Source: Inonotus obliquus
Taxonomy: Eukaryota; Basidiomycota; Agaricomycetes; Hymenochaetales; Hymenochaetaceae
Length of the DNA: 64,000 nucleotides
NCBI GenBank assembly: GCA_032164295.1
Contig: JAJHTX010000004.1
Location: 682,001-746,000, forward strand
Reading direction: 5' to 3'
The position numbers were made by a program, and so were the translations under genes. Below, piece after piece: positions 12,481 to 24,400 of this stretch; position 1 is the first letter of the stretch, and every line of letters begins with the position of its first letter. The notes below the pieces were generated by a model, which made no database searches, was not told where the DNA came from, and saw only the letters and a program-made list of their open reading frames with translations.

Positions 12481-14075
12481 TGCAATATTGCAGCGTTGCT
12501 TGACTTATAGATAATTAGCCAGCGGAGAATGGGGGAGGGGAAGCAGTGAGAACAGTAGGAGTAGTGGGAGGGAAGGAACGGGTTCAAAGAAGAGGAAGGG
12601 AGGGGCGTGTGATGGGCCTGGTGTAAGTTATAAGTAGCCTCTTGGCGGAACGATGGTCGCGCGCGCCGTCCGGGGGGGAGGCGGCTTCCGGCGTCCGCAG
12701 TAGCGCTCGAACCTTAATTAGCGAAGACGCGGCACCGCGCCGCCTTCCGTATAAGGGAATTTGTGCGGCACGCCCGGGTCTCGGCCTTCAGCGCACGATC
12801 ATTCGCAAGTGATCGCGCTCCGCAGCACTTTTTCCCGTTATCCGGCCGCCGATAGTGGAGCCAAAACAGGTTAAAGACGCGGCACGAGCTCGTTGCAGCA
12901 ACTTCCACGCTTGCTCGCGCGCCGACGTTGCCTTGCTCCCGTCGTCGTGTTTGGTCGCTTTATCGTCGTTGGGGGTGAATTGGAAAGGGGGCGGTGATTG
13001 AGGAACGGAAAAATTGTCCTCTCGGCGCCGAGAGGGAAGGGTGCCGTCGTGACCAGTGGATCATCAGTTCCGCAATTAGCGCGCAAGCAACGGGGCAAAG
13101 GCCAGCAAGGCAGGCGGCCGCGGACCTGATGGCGCCAGCGGAGCGCAATATTCTGTACCTGTATCTGATCACTAATTGGGAAACAAAGTCCGACTGGCCC
13201 GCGAAACAAATCAAAAGAACCTTTGAAGAGGACGTTGCGCCGGATTGCATCATTGAGGACACATGTACGCCAGTATATAGCCAGTATAGCGGGTAGGAAT
13301 AAATGATCGACCGGATGGACCATTGCTGACGATAACACATCGCAGTTCGGCAGCCAAGTGAAGCGGCTACAGCATGTCAGCGTCAGCAAATGGCGATGGC
13401 GACGGCTTCACACAGGATGCTGCTATGGGTGCTACAACAGATGTCCCACCTGAGGCTTCGTCCAAAACGGAAGTATTTTCGCTCGCCATCCCGCGGGTCA
13501 GGAACAACAATGGGGCATCCATGCAGAGCTGAGAAGGCCGGCACATAATCAGCACCGAGCTTCCTTACCATGAGCGTGTGGAAACCAGTTGCCCGTCGTC
13601 TTCTCTATTCAATGCGCCGGTGCCGCATTTCCTTCATCAACAAACGGCGCGCACCCTATCGATAACCGTGCACGATTCCCGAAAAGAACGGCACCACATA
13701 CGGCATGCCCAGCTTCTTTTCACAATCGTGTTTTGATATGCGCTCCTCCGCTGCTCGTCTTGGACAGCAGAATCGGGTAAGGCCCTTGTAGTCATCACCG
13801 GTCGCGTAAAAAGCAGAGCGGAAAATGTAGACACAGATTAGATAGATCTATTCAGTCGACCCCAGCCTGCCAAGATGCAGGGATCAAGAATGACGAGTTC
13901 AGTGACGAGGGCAATTTCTGAACGCGCAAGACACAGCAGAATAGTCCTCATTATTGTTTGCAAAACAAGACGCGTTAAGTAACACCTGTGACACATGCTC
14001 TGTCACGCGTCCTAACAGCCTCAACAACAGTAATACGACGCTCAACTACGTCTGTAACGCCACACCACAGCATAC
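12481..14075. promoter_or_regulatory. divergent intergenic region between GATA-like and WD40 genes
   Basis: This 1.6-kb region separates two genes transcribed away from each other, so it should hold both promoters. The part at 12650-12960 is conspicuously GC- and CpG-rich compared with the rest. An open frame of 172 codons on the minus strand (13389-12871) has no recognisable motif and I do not call it a gene. Confidence 0.45.
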
Positions 14076-17000
14076 ATGCAGCAAACACCTGTAGGGTGCA
14101 AGAACGAGCCCATCGACGTTGACGAACTGTTCAATTACGATGGTATCGAAGAAATAACCTCACCTAGGCCTGGTTCGCGTTCGTCCCTGAATCGTGAATG
14201 TCATCGACCCGAAACCGTACACAGGCACAGACGCTTGCAGAAGAGACCTCGAAGAAAAACGCTAGGTTCGAGTACAGAGAATCCAATCGCGCTTGACAGC
14301 GATGATGGTGATGAGTCTGAAGTTGAAGGTACCATTGTGCCGGGAATAGACAATGCGCGAAAGGGCAAAGCACCTTTGGCTTTGGCAAGGTCAAATTGGC
14401 TCACAAGCTAGCGAACAATGCTGACGAGTCAATAGGGATCCTGCCTACCGACAAACCGGTGTACTGACGACGCAGAGTCCAGTGAATGGTTTATCAGCGT
14501 CGGGAATAAACTTACGCCTTCATGGTCTCACTCTTCCCGCTTCCAGCCCTTCCCCCCTAAAGCTGGAACGTGTTGTAGGTCCTTCCAATGGTACTCTCAA
14601 AAGAGAGACAAGCACCTCAGCTGATAATTCCCATGAGGTATGATCCTGCAGTACCTTCCACTTTAATCCCGACGCTTAGATGTTGAGCTATGTCCTCTAG
14701 AATCCATTCACCAAAATGGAGGTTGACTCCACCATAAACGATTTGGCCGCTGCTAAGTCAGAAGATGAATGGAGCTCAGCTGATGACTTCTGGGAATGGA
14801 GCGATTACATGAAATCCGACAGCGAAGATGATGGCTTGAATGATAACATTGTCATCGAGGATTCACTCGAGAACCTAGAGAGTACACCAACGAGACGCAA
14901 GCCACCATCTCGAAAACCATGCGGAAGTCGAGTCATGCTTAAACCCGAAACGTCGACAATGTGTATCCCGACGGACGCTCATGTGGGTAGAAGAAAATCA
15001 TGCCAAAAAGTCCTCCGAGCGTGGCACACTTTCGGCTTTGAATCCTACGTCGGTTGCTTCCTTCGCTTGTGACTTGTTTATTCTCTGATTCAATCGATTG
15101 CAGAGGGACAAGCATGAACCTTTGATCACTGACTATCGTCAGCTGATCAGAGCAAATACCGGAATACTATCTCAGAAGGCACCCCTTGGGAGACGGAACG
15201 TGTTTAACTGCTGGCTGAATATGCCTCCTTTGAGATTAAGTTCTTCCTATTTTAAAGACCTTCGCACGTCTGGCTGTACGTTATGCTCGTCAAGAATTAT
15301 TGGCGGAACCGCTGACTCGCCGCTTGCGTTATGTTAGCGATCAGTAAGATTGTCCAGTCGCGCGAGTTCATCGCTGTAGCGAGCCCAGCAAAAGGTGGTG
15401 GTGCCGATCCGGATACCAGCTCTGGGCCCCGTACGCGTCTCGTCGCTGATTTAACTCCGCACAGCCGTCACTTAAGAGATACCTTTATTTTATAGCCGAG
15501 GTAGATAACTACAACCGAGAGGGTAACTTGATTGTTTGGAGGGGCCACAAATGTATGTCTTCTTTATGAGCTGCGTATCATTGTTCCTGAACCTTATTGG
15601 ACGCGTAGACCTCAGTTTAGACGGGCATAGTAGAAGGTGGCCGGTGGAGGACGGCAGCTTGCGACGTGAGGAAGTCTCGGCCAATACATATGGAATCTGA
15701 GCGGTGATCGGATCTTGTACAGGTTCTACAAAGTACTACACAGTTAGCGATGTCGCTTTTGATCCACTCAGGTACAGCCGTTTATCTCCGCCACCCTCTT
15801 TTTGCTGTGAAACGGAAAACATGAATGTACTAATGTTTTTTTTCTTTGAAGACCAAATCGGCTTGTATCTTCCGGATATGACCGTGCCGTGCGAGTTGTG
15901 GATCTAGAGATATGCGGCGATACGTTCTCTCCTCGGAACGTACACACATGTGATTGCTTCCTTCAGCTTTGTTCCTGGCGTATCTTGGCTAATCATGAAA
16001 CTCTGTAGTTGAATACTCACAGGTACCGTACGATATCGCGTACAAGCCCAACTCCTCACTGTTCGCTGTGAGCTGCTTCGATGGGTGAGTTCCTCTGTAT
16101 TCAAACCTACATCTCACATTCACTTGCGGATACCACCATTCGTAGAAACATATACATTCATAAGGACACCAGCAAGTTCCCTTTGGAGGCCTCGAACGGG
16201 CGCGACTCAAGACCTGGCACATTCATTTGGGGTGCGCATTCAAGCAATGCAGCGCTGCAGAAGATGCTCTTTGCTTCAACTGAGTCGGATAAGGACAACG
16301 TATGCGTACACACGGCATTCAATGTAGAGCGACGAAAAGCCGAGTATGAACTGGATATTTATGACTGCAGTGATGCGATGGCTTTGGATCCGCAGGGTAT
16401 ATCCATTCTTACCCTCTCCAGTATCGTCTTGCTAATCATAGTACGTGAACAGGTAGGACACTAGCTCTGATAACCAGTAACAATTCCGACTCCTCACATG
16501 CCCTTTCTCTCTTCGATGTTGGACACAATTCGGGAGAACGGATTGCCGGAACACGACCATTCCAGCTCAAACGCGATGCACGGACCAATCCTCGATTGCC
16601 ACTTGAAACCACTCATGCTGCGTTCTCCCCAGACGGAATATTACTAGCACTGAGTAGGAGCGACCATCGAGTACATGTATATGATGTACGGTATTTGGGA
16701 CTGAATGGAGAGGGGAGATTGTGGGCAGAGCTTGAACACCCGCCGGTGTCGAGACCCAGGAACGAGCACGAAGAATATGGTGTCACTGGCCTGAGTTGGG
16801 TCGAGGGGTTGAGTTTCGATGGACGAGGACGGTGTGGGTCGGGGTTGGTTACGGCTGGTGCTGATGGTAAGAAACTCTCTCTTTTCTCAGAGTAATACTC
16901 TGGGTACTGAATGCCAACCTTCAAACTCATGGGTTATGTGAACAGACTGCGTTCGGCTATGGGATATAATGCGTTGCCCAACTCACACTGATGAAAGCAT

Positions 17001-17192
17001 GGTACTCGCCAAAGTCGACATGGACGTTGCATGCTTTTCGGTTGGTGATATTAGTAAGAATGAACATCGTCTTGTCGTGTATGTAACTGCGTCTCTCTCT
17101 TGGACTTAGTCTCGTAGCGCTGACCGTAACCCTGCTTATACTTGACGTGGTATAGAGGCGATTGCGCAGGTGAAGTGCACATCTTTGATTGA
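14076..17192 (+). CDS. WD40-repeat (beta-propeller) protein with acidic disordered N-terminus
   Basis: Exons: 14076-14389, 14436-14637, 14701-15048, 15104-15275, 15338-15430, 15496-15552, 15621-15665, 15723-15771, 15852-15939, 16023-16084, 16146-16396, 16453-16866, 16946-17078, 17156-17192; 754 residues. The first ~330 residues are acidic and Ser-rich (NPIALDSDDGDESEVEG; DDFWEWSDYMKSDSEDD). The rest is a WD40 propeller: GNLIVWRGHK, VSDVAFDPLR, RLVSSGYDRAVRVVDLE, YDIAYKPNSSLFAVSCFDG, HAAFSPDGILLALSRSDHRV, LVTAGADG then CVRLWDIMRC, and a closing GDCAGEVHIFD. All thirteen introns keep phase. WD40 propellers are protein-binding platforms; the partner is unknown. I do not recognise the specific family. 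The stretch between exons 6 and 8 is the least certain. Confidence 0.82.
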
Positions 17193-17475
17193 TGCAGGGT
17201 GTTAGCTGGGATACGACACGATGAAACTGGAAGTGGTGGTTTTATTTTCCTCCCTTTTTTTGGTTTTTGAGAAGACCGTCGTTGCACATTGGTACATTGG
17301 CATTCTCACAAGTCCCATCCATCTACATTCACATTTAACTATTTTGATTCCTTTTTTCTCTTTTTTCTTACTTCTTAACCACTAAACTCAACCATGTTGT
17401 GTCTACATCTACTCCCACCATCATCTTGCTCTCGCCAGCGTTCCCGCTTTCGATCTTGCTTCCATCCACATAGCT

Positions 17476-17500
17476 ATCGTTCATCGTTCATCGTTCATCG
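17476..17500. repeat. short tandem heptamer repeat (ATCGTTC, ~3.6 copies)
   Basis: Direct reading shows about three and a half perfect copies of ATCGTTC inside the CT-rich block. It is non-coding. Confidence 0.85.
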
Positions 17501-18310
17501 TGAAATTGTCTTGCTTGTCTTTTTCCTGTCTTTCGTGAACCTGTGGCCCTGACTAATCAGCTATCTACTTTCCTGTTGTGTTGACTGCTCTCGAACTACT
17601 CGCTCAGTACTACTCATTAGCCTCAGTCGTAGCTATCGCGCTTTACTTTTCTCATTCTCTTGTATCCCGCTATATCAGTATCTGTATCCCTTTGTTGAAC
17701 ATCATCCTGATCTAGCAGAATTTTATCGATCCCAATTTATCAACGATCCCAGCTTCACAAGCAGCTCTCCCCGTTTCTCTGAACCTTTCGATTCTTTCCG
17801 AGTCCAGAAGCAACTGTATACTCAGACCGTATAACTCCAACCCGCAACGATGTATCAGGTATCCAAACTTAAAGAAAGTCACGCCACACAATTCCGTGCA
17901 TATAATCTTCTTAATAAGTCCCCGTAAGAATCGAAGGGAAGAGGTGAGAGCAGGAGCGGGAAGACACAAGGATCATCCAACCCATTAAAGGAATTACTTG
18001 CTAAGAGCGTTCCTGAATATAAAGGAGAGGGCAGTGTATTGGAGCGATACCCGACGCTCTTGGAAGAGAATTACATTATGATACGTACAGAAGTAAGGAA
18101 TCAAGAAAAAAAATCGATGTGTTGACTTCGATAGTATCAGTGTCCATTCCGAGAATGTACAAACTACATACATAGTAAAATAAAAGTGTGAAGTGTCCAT
18201 GTGAAATACTATACGGGCAAATGCAAATAGAAGATGAAAAAATAGTACAACAGTCCGTGTGCTGTGTGCAAAGGAAACAAGAAAAGAAACGGGGGAGAAG
18301 AAAATAAAGT

Positions 18311-18330
18311 GGAAGGAAGGAAGGAAGGAG
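18311..18330. repeat. GGAA tetranucleotide microsatellite
   Basis: A run of GGAA units lies in a purine-rich tract just downstream of the cyclin gene's stop codon, probably in its 3' UTR or beyond. Confidence 0.85.
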
Positions 18331-18539
18331 GTGAAGAAGTAAGGAAGGATGGGAAGATAGAAGGGAAGGAGGAAAGGAAGGGAGAAAGGAACGTCGTGAT
18401 CGTGATAGGGTCATGTTTGATCGTACTCAAGATGCATAGACAAAGGACGAGAGACGCAAAAAGGAAACAAGAGTCCATTGAAATGAGCGGAAGTGGGTAG
18501 CACATGTAGAGTATCAGGAGACCCAGAGACCAGAGAACC

Positions 18540-20169
18540 TCAAATAGCCTCCGCATCACTCTCATAGCTCGCAAACCTCTGCGAACGAACGAGCCGCACT
18601 TCACCGCCAGCATTACTCCGAACACCCGTATAGTCCACTCCCACTTTTAAAGTCGAATCAGAGACAATGAGTACGTCAGCCTCTCCATGGATAGCAGAAG
18701 GATTCGCATCGTAGACACTCTTCTCCTTCTCCTTCTCGACGACTCGATCAACACGATTGAGTTTCTCCTTGACACTGTTGCTACTCCCAAAGACTCTACT
18801 AAGGAATCCACCGGACATACTTTCCCTAATACGCGGAAGCGTCGGGATCCCAGAGCTAGGCTGCCAAGACGAGCGTTTCTCGTTGCTCAAGTTGACTTGA
18901 ATAGTAGGTCTCAGATGATCATTCATCACGTCTTTCGTCCGACGATTACTGAGAAGACGTTGCGCGGAAGAAGACGGAGGAGGTACAGTTGGGACATAAG
19001 ATCTCCGTGAAACACTACGCGAACCAGGCGTAGGGGATGCAGAGTCCAGCTTAGCAGGAAGTTGAATCAAGCTTTGCTCATCCTCAAAGTCCTCTGGGTC
19101 AGAGCTAGATCCAGACGAACCATTGTCTTCTGTAAGAGAACCCATACTCATATCAGACTCGGCAGTAGCACTCCTAGACATCGCGTGAAGTGATGAGCAT
19201 CCAGACAAGGGTGAAGGCAGCGCCTGGATACGAGGGATAGATCCAGGTATGTCTAGATAGGAAGAACCCGAAGAGGAAGCCGACGATGAAGGACGACCGA
19301 GTCTCAGACTAGGAGGAACTGCATCATAAGGTGGTGTCGGTGGCATCTGAATCTCAAGGAGCGAACGCGACCGACGCGTCTTTATACGACGCAGAGCCAA
19401 CTGTCTTGTCTCACGATCCTGAGCCGGGGAAGAAACCCGACGAGGCATAAACGGAGCCCAGAATTCAATAGCCTGTTCCTCACTGAAGCGAAGATCAAAG
19501 TCCAGTAAGAAGAGAAGCTGGGTCTCCATCAAGTTGATCTCCGCATTCTCAAAGATCTCAGCATATCTTGTCCAATGCTTGTTCTTCGGTGAAGAGTCAT
19601 TCAGATACTTCGCAGCAACGATGAGCGTAGCCAAGAAGACACGATGTCTTGTGCACGGCATACCTAAATAAGTGGCACAAGCGAAATCATCATCAGTAAC
19701 AATTTCATAATCATAGCATACTAAAAGCAAGGATGTGCCACTCACCCTTCGCCATCTTCGGCAACCGATGGCGGAGCCTCTCCAAGTAAATAATCGTCGT
19801 CAGCAACGTCGGAGTCTGTACATTCGCACCCTCCACAAGCTGCGCAATGAACTCTTCCAGCGGAGGTAGCATCTGATATGCATAAGCCTGCTGCCCATGC
19901 GACTGAACCTGTCCCTGTCCTTGGCTTTGCTGTTGTTGTTCTGCAAACGTCTGCTTGAGCGGTGTATGAGGTGGTGTAGGCAACATACTCGCAGGTGGAG
20001 GAGGTAGTTCATCAACAACAATAACACTCGTCGTCTTCTGCGCAATGTATAATATCATCTCCCGACTAATAGGTTTGCGCAAGAGGTCGAGGATGGCAGG
20101 GTCGTGTAACGATTTTGGGATGAGAGAAGAACCGCAACGGCGTTCCGATGAAGAGGCTGACGCTGGCAT
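18540..20169 (-). CDS. Pcl-type (PHO85-family) cyclin
   Basis: Exons: 20169-19746, 19663-18540; 515 residues. The N-terminus [20 protein letters not shown] is typical of fungal Pcl1/Pcl2-type cyclins. The cyclin box spans ~95-240: [74 protein letters not shown], and [21 protein letters not shown] Gln-rich insert (~80-95) sits ahead of the box. The C-terminal ~270 residues are Ser/Pro-rich and disordered with many S/T-P sites, likely a phosphorylation and turnover region. Pcl cyclins activate a Pho85/CDK5-type kinase in cell-cycle entry or polarity. An ACGCGT word lies 388 bp upstream (20557-20562). That fits known G1/S control of PCL genes, but a lone hexamer is weak evidence. Confidence 0.9.
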
Positions 20170-21434
20170 CTTTGGTGCAAGTACTAGATGGACGAGGTGC
20201 TAGGCTGGATGAGGTGGAAAGGTGGAAGGTGAGGGAAGGCAATGGAGAAAGAGGCTGGGTGTGAGGGAACGATTAACGGGGCAGCACAGTACGATGAGAT
20301 CCCAAAGTCCAAATGCACAGTTCAATATCCAAGAACCAAGAACCAATATCCAAGAAACTTTTCTCTACTCGTCGAGGGGCTCTCCTTTCCTTGAGACAGC
20401 CACTAAGCGAGAGAGAAGGGTGGGAGAGAGGAGAAGAGAGAGAAGGAAATTCTATAGGAAGTGGGTGGTGGAACGGTGGAAACAATGGTCAATGTCCAGG
20501 TCCGCCTTACAACTGTGACGATCCACACTTCTTTTTATATCCAGTAGGACCAACAAACGCGTCGCGTCAATAACAATCACAAACAATACCAATCACGTGG
20601 AGTCTTGCTGAGGGCCGGCCAGCAAGCGTTGAGAGGAGGAAGAGATGAAGAGGACGGGGAAGAGAGAAGAGGAGGGGATGGTGGTAGTCCTTGTCAAAAG
20701 GATTGACAGATTTCGTCTTCGTACCTTCGAGCTTATATGCTCCCTCTGTATGTCTCACAGGTAGGCATCGTCAGCCTCACTACCCTCCAGTCCAAGTCAA
20801 TCCAGCCAGCCTAAGGCTAAGGACTCAGCCTCACACAAACAGACGAAAAAAACATTTGAAATGAAACGACCCACTAAGGGCCTTTTTTCTCCGTTATTAC
20901 AAACATGTAGGAGAGGCTAGCAAGTAAATAAGTAAAGTACACAATCAAAAGAGAAACGAAACGAAAAAAAAGGGAAGACATGAAGATTAATTAGACAAGT
21001 GAGGAAAGAAAAACCTGCACAGAAAGAAAACGAGATACGGGATTTGATTCCAATAGCAGAGACGGAGACAGATGAGACAATGTGAGATTCCCACTCCATC
21101 CCCACAAACGAGAAACGCGAGGCAAAGGGCAAGACTAGTACATACATACTCAGACTCTAGTTATTTGCAAGCAAGCAGGCGAGCAGATGCGATAGCAGAC
21201 AGGAACACAGGGGTAAAGGCCGAGAGAGATAAAGAGACAGAAAGAGAAAAATAGGACAAGGAAATGGTGTAGACAGACAGATGTGCTCGAATGAAACGGA
21301 AACGGAAACGTATTACTGTTATGTAGCACCATGAGACAGATTGATTGATTGATTTGATCGGTTGAAGATGAGAGGGACAGAGAGAAAAGCGAAAATGAGC
21401 CAAGAAATAATGAAAAATGACAAACGGCCGAAAC
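20170..21434. other. intergenic: cyclin promoter and 3' flank of LDB-type gene
   Basis: This 1.27-kb stretch lies upstream of the minus-strand cyclin gene and downstream of the LIM-domain-binding gene. The + strand is purine-rich throughout 20930-21420, that is, CT-rich in the transcribed sense. No gene was seen. Confidence 0.5.
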
Positions 21435-24400
21435 CTAATGCTTCATGCTCCTCTTCCTCGGTCCACGTTTAGCGGGAGGTGCCTCGCTAGTCGGGGATGA
21501 AGTCGAACCCGCGTCTCCTGCCTTCCTCTTCAGACTCGTCGCAGCGGCTGACGAACCCGCAGCTGCCTGCTGGACATTCGCATGTGGTATCCTAGGAGTC
21601 GAGCTCGTGCTCGTGCTCGTAGGTGCAGCTGACAACGGCGGAGGTGGCTGTTGTAGCGACGTGCTGGTAGTACCAGGTGTCTGAGCAGATGCACTTGCCG
21701 GTGTGGAAGCCATATTTGGTGATGCAGTCGTATTATCTCCAGTTCCTTGTCCTGGGCCACCAGCCGTTCCCGGTCGCACATTGGCAGACGGAGGTTTTAG
21801 TCCACCCGAATTAGTTGTAGCATGCTCCACAGGCGGCGATGATTGATACAGCAGTGTTTGTGGAGGAAGCGTCACAACTCCGTTAGTCTGATGCGCATCC
21901 TGGAGTTGACCTGGGCTCTGATGCTGGTAGATGTTTCCTGACTCGCGGAGCTGTTGTGCGTACTTCTTCAGTGCGTCTGCAGCCAAGACATTCAATGAGA
22001 GCCTGTGGCTTCCGTTATACGATTAACCTACACGCACCTAAAGGCCTAACCTTCGTCTGCAATGTAAACTCTATCAGTTCCGACATATGCCCTACACTCT
22101 CAGCAAGCTTACAGAACATATTAGCCCTGCCCTTCGTAAAACAAATATGATCAATGTACTTACCTCAAGACACCTCATCGTCGCCTGCGGAATCCCAAAC
22201 GCGTTAACGGGCTCTATTGGAATGGTTGCTCTGTCATACAGAATAACCATCTCCCCAGCGGCACCAGAGGGGCCAGGCGGCTGTCCATGCTCCATCACAG
22301 GTGTGCTCTCAGCACTGTTATTACTCGCTCCCGCCGTCGTCGACCCAGGACTCACACCAGACGCAAGAATACCAGGAGTCCCGATGCCAGGCTCGGGTTT
22401 CATCGACATCATCTTTGGCGTTTTCAACCGCTGCATAGAAGATCCTTGAATTGCTTCGATTTTCAACGCCTTCTCGTGTTTCTCCGCATTAAAGTTAATC
22501 GAGTCAATCTTCATTATATACGGCAAGTACGGAAGAGGCGGAGCAGCACCATTCGCACCAGCGGTGGGTGTTGCAGGTGGTGGTGAGGGATTTTGAGCTG
22601 CTACAAGTGTAGCAGTTAGGGGGCCCCGTAGAGTCACAATGTACCCGTTCGCGTAGTTGAACGTCCATGAAGCGCATGGACACTCTATAATCGTTGCGTA
22701 TGGAGTTTGGGGGGCTGGTCGCTCCTTCGCACCTTCGAAGTTGATCGACATCGAGCTAACGCCAGACTGACTTGTGACCAGGAAGAATCGAGGTAAAATT
22801 GGCATTGTGATGTCTAAATGCTCTAGTTAGAACTCTTCAATGTTGGCTAGAACTCTGTAACACATTATACTCACCAAATGGTTTGGCTTCCTGATGAGCA
22901 TTATCCTTCCAAAGCGTGATCTTAACGACGGCCTTATGAGAGAAGTATTCTCCAACCACTCCTTCCCAGAATTCCTTCGAAGACTAAACAGAGCAAACAG
23001 CTTAGACTTTCTTCACGAAAGAACAAGGAAACGGAAACCCACAGGTAACTTGGGGTGCGACAAACTCTCGCTGAAAGCCAACAACCGCGTAAGACTATAA
23101 GAAGGAGGGAACCTTAATCCAACACACAAAAATTCAGCAACCAAGCTCACCGACACACAGCTAGAGTAAAAAAATGAGTACTCACATAGGAGGCCGAGCA
23201 ATGTAAGGATGCATTGGCATTACGCCCATACCCGGCGGTGGAGGGTTTGTCCCATCCTGCGTCACAGGGGGTCTCTGAACTCCCGGTCCACCCGGTCCAA
23301 CAGGCATAGAGGGAGGATTTGGCGCCTGTTGTTGTGACTGCTGCTGTGATGCCTGCGGCCCTCCCGGAGCAGCGGATGCATTCGGTGGATGCGGCTGCGC
23401 CTGTGGCGGTTGTTGCTGAGGCTGACCAGGAGCAGGATGAGGTCCTGAACCACCGCCAATAGGTTGCATTGGACTGATACCAAGTCCTGCCACGCCTGGC
23501 TGCCGTAACATGCCCATCGGTTGCTGATGCTGTTGACCTGGACCTGTCGGCGGCACTATTCGACCCGGCATCGGTCCCGCACCGGGACCAGATGGTCCTC
23601 CAGGAAGCCCAACATTAGAAGCACCAGCAGTAGAACTAGGTGCCACGGGTAACTGTGCAGCTCGTGTCCTCGGCGTCTGCGCCGGTCCTTGAGGGATTTG
23701 TGGATGTCCTTGCATCTGTCCTTGTGCACCTGGAGTCTGCGCCGGATGGGGATGGTGTTGTTGCCTTGAAGGTGTCCGTACTCTCGATGGTGACCGATTC
23801 AACCCACCAGGTGGACCCACATTTCCAATAGCACCTGCAAGTCCGTGGGCAGGCGTCGGTGTGCCCATTCTCGCCCCTTGTTGAGAAGGCGTCGGTTGTC
23901 GATGCGCGGCGGGCGACGCTGTCGCTGCAGGACCAACTGCGCCCTGCGGCTGAGATGTCTGATGTACCACAGGACTCGTGAATGGCCCATGTCCAAGCCC
24001 CTGAGGACCATGCGCGCTGTGAGGATGGGACCCTGGTCCTTGTCCTTGTCCCGGATGTGCCTGTCTCGTCGGAGGTCGCTGCGGAGGTGCTAGCGGTCCA
24101 GTCTGTCCTGAAGCCATTACCTGACCTTGGGCAGCGCCAGGATGTTGCATTCCGCCATGAAGTTGTGGCTGCCCTGTCGTCATCACACCTGGAAATGGTC
24201 CAAGCGCACCTTGATTCCGTCCAGCCTGCTGCTGTTCCGCTAATTGTTGCGCTGGTGTCGGGAAACCAGCACCTGCTCCAGGCGCACCGGGAGGCAACCC
24301 ACCAGATACTAATCTAGCCCCCATCCCACCAACTCCAATCCCGCTTGAGCTACCAGGTCGCCCACCATTCATCATCCCAGGAGAGCTTCCCAGCGCTGCC

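Larger units (their letters stand above)
17193..18539. other. long gap between convergent genes, with pyrimidine-rich block
   Basis: This 1.35-kb interval lies between two 3' ends. The + strand at 17330-17720 is strongly CT-rich, as in fungal core promoters, and includes a heptamer repeat. At 18265-18400 the + strand becomes purine-rich (GGAA repeats). No convincing reading frame follows the CT block. It may be long 3' UTRs or a non-coding transcript. Confidence 0.4.

Noticed and set aside
12871..13389. 172-codon minus-strand frame in the GATA/WD40 intergenic region
   Set aside because: It has no family motif, unusual Cys/Trp/Arg-rich composition and high local GC, which makes long chance frames likely.
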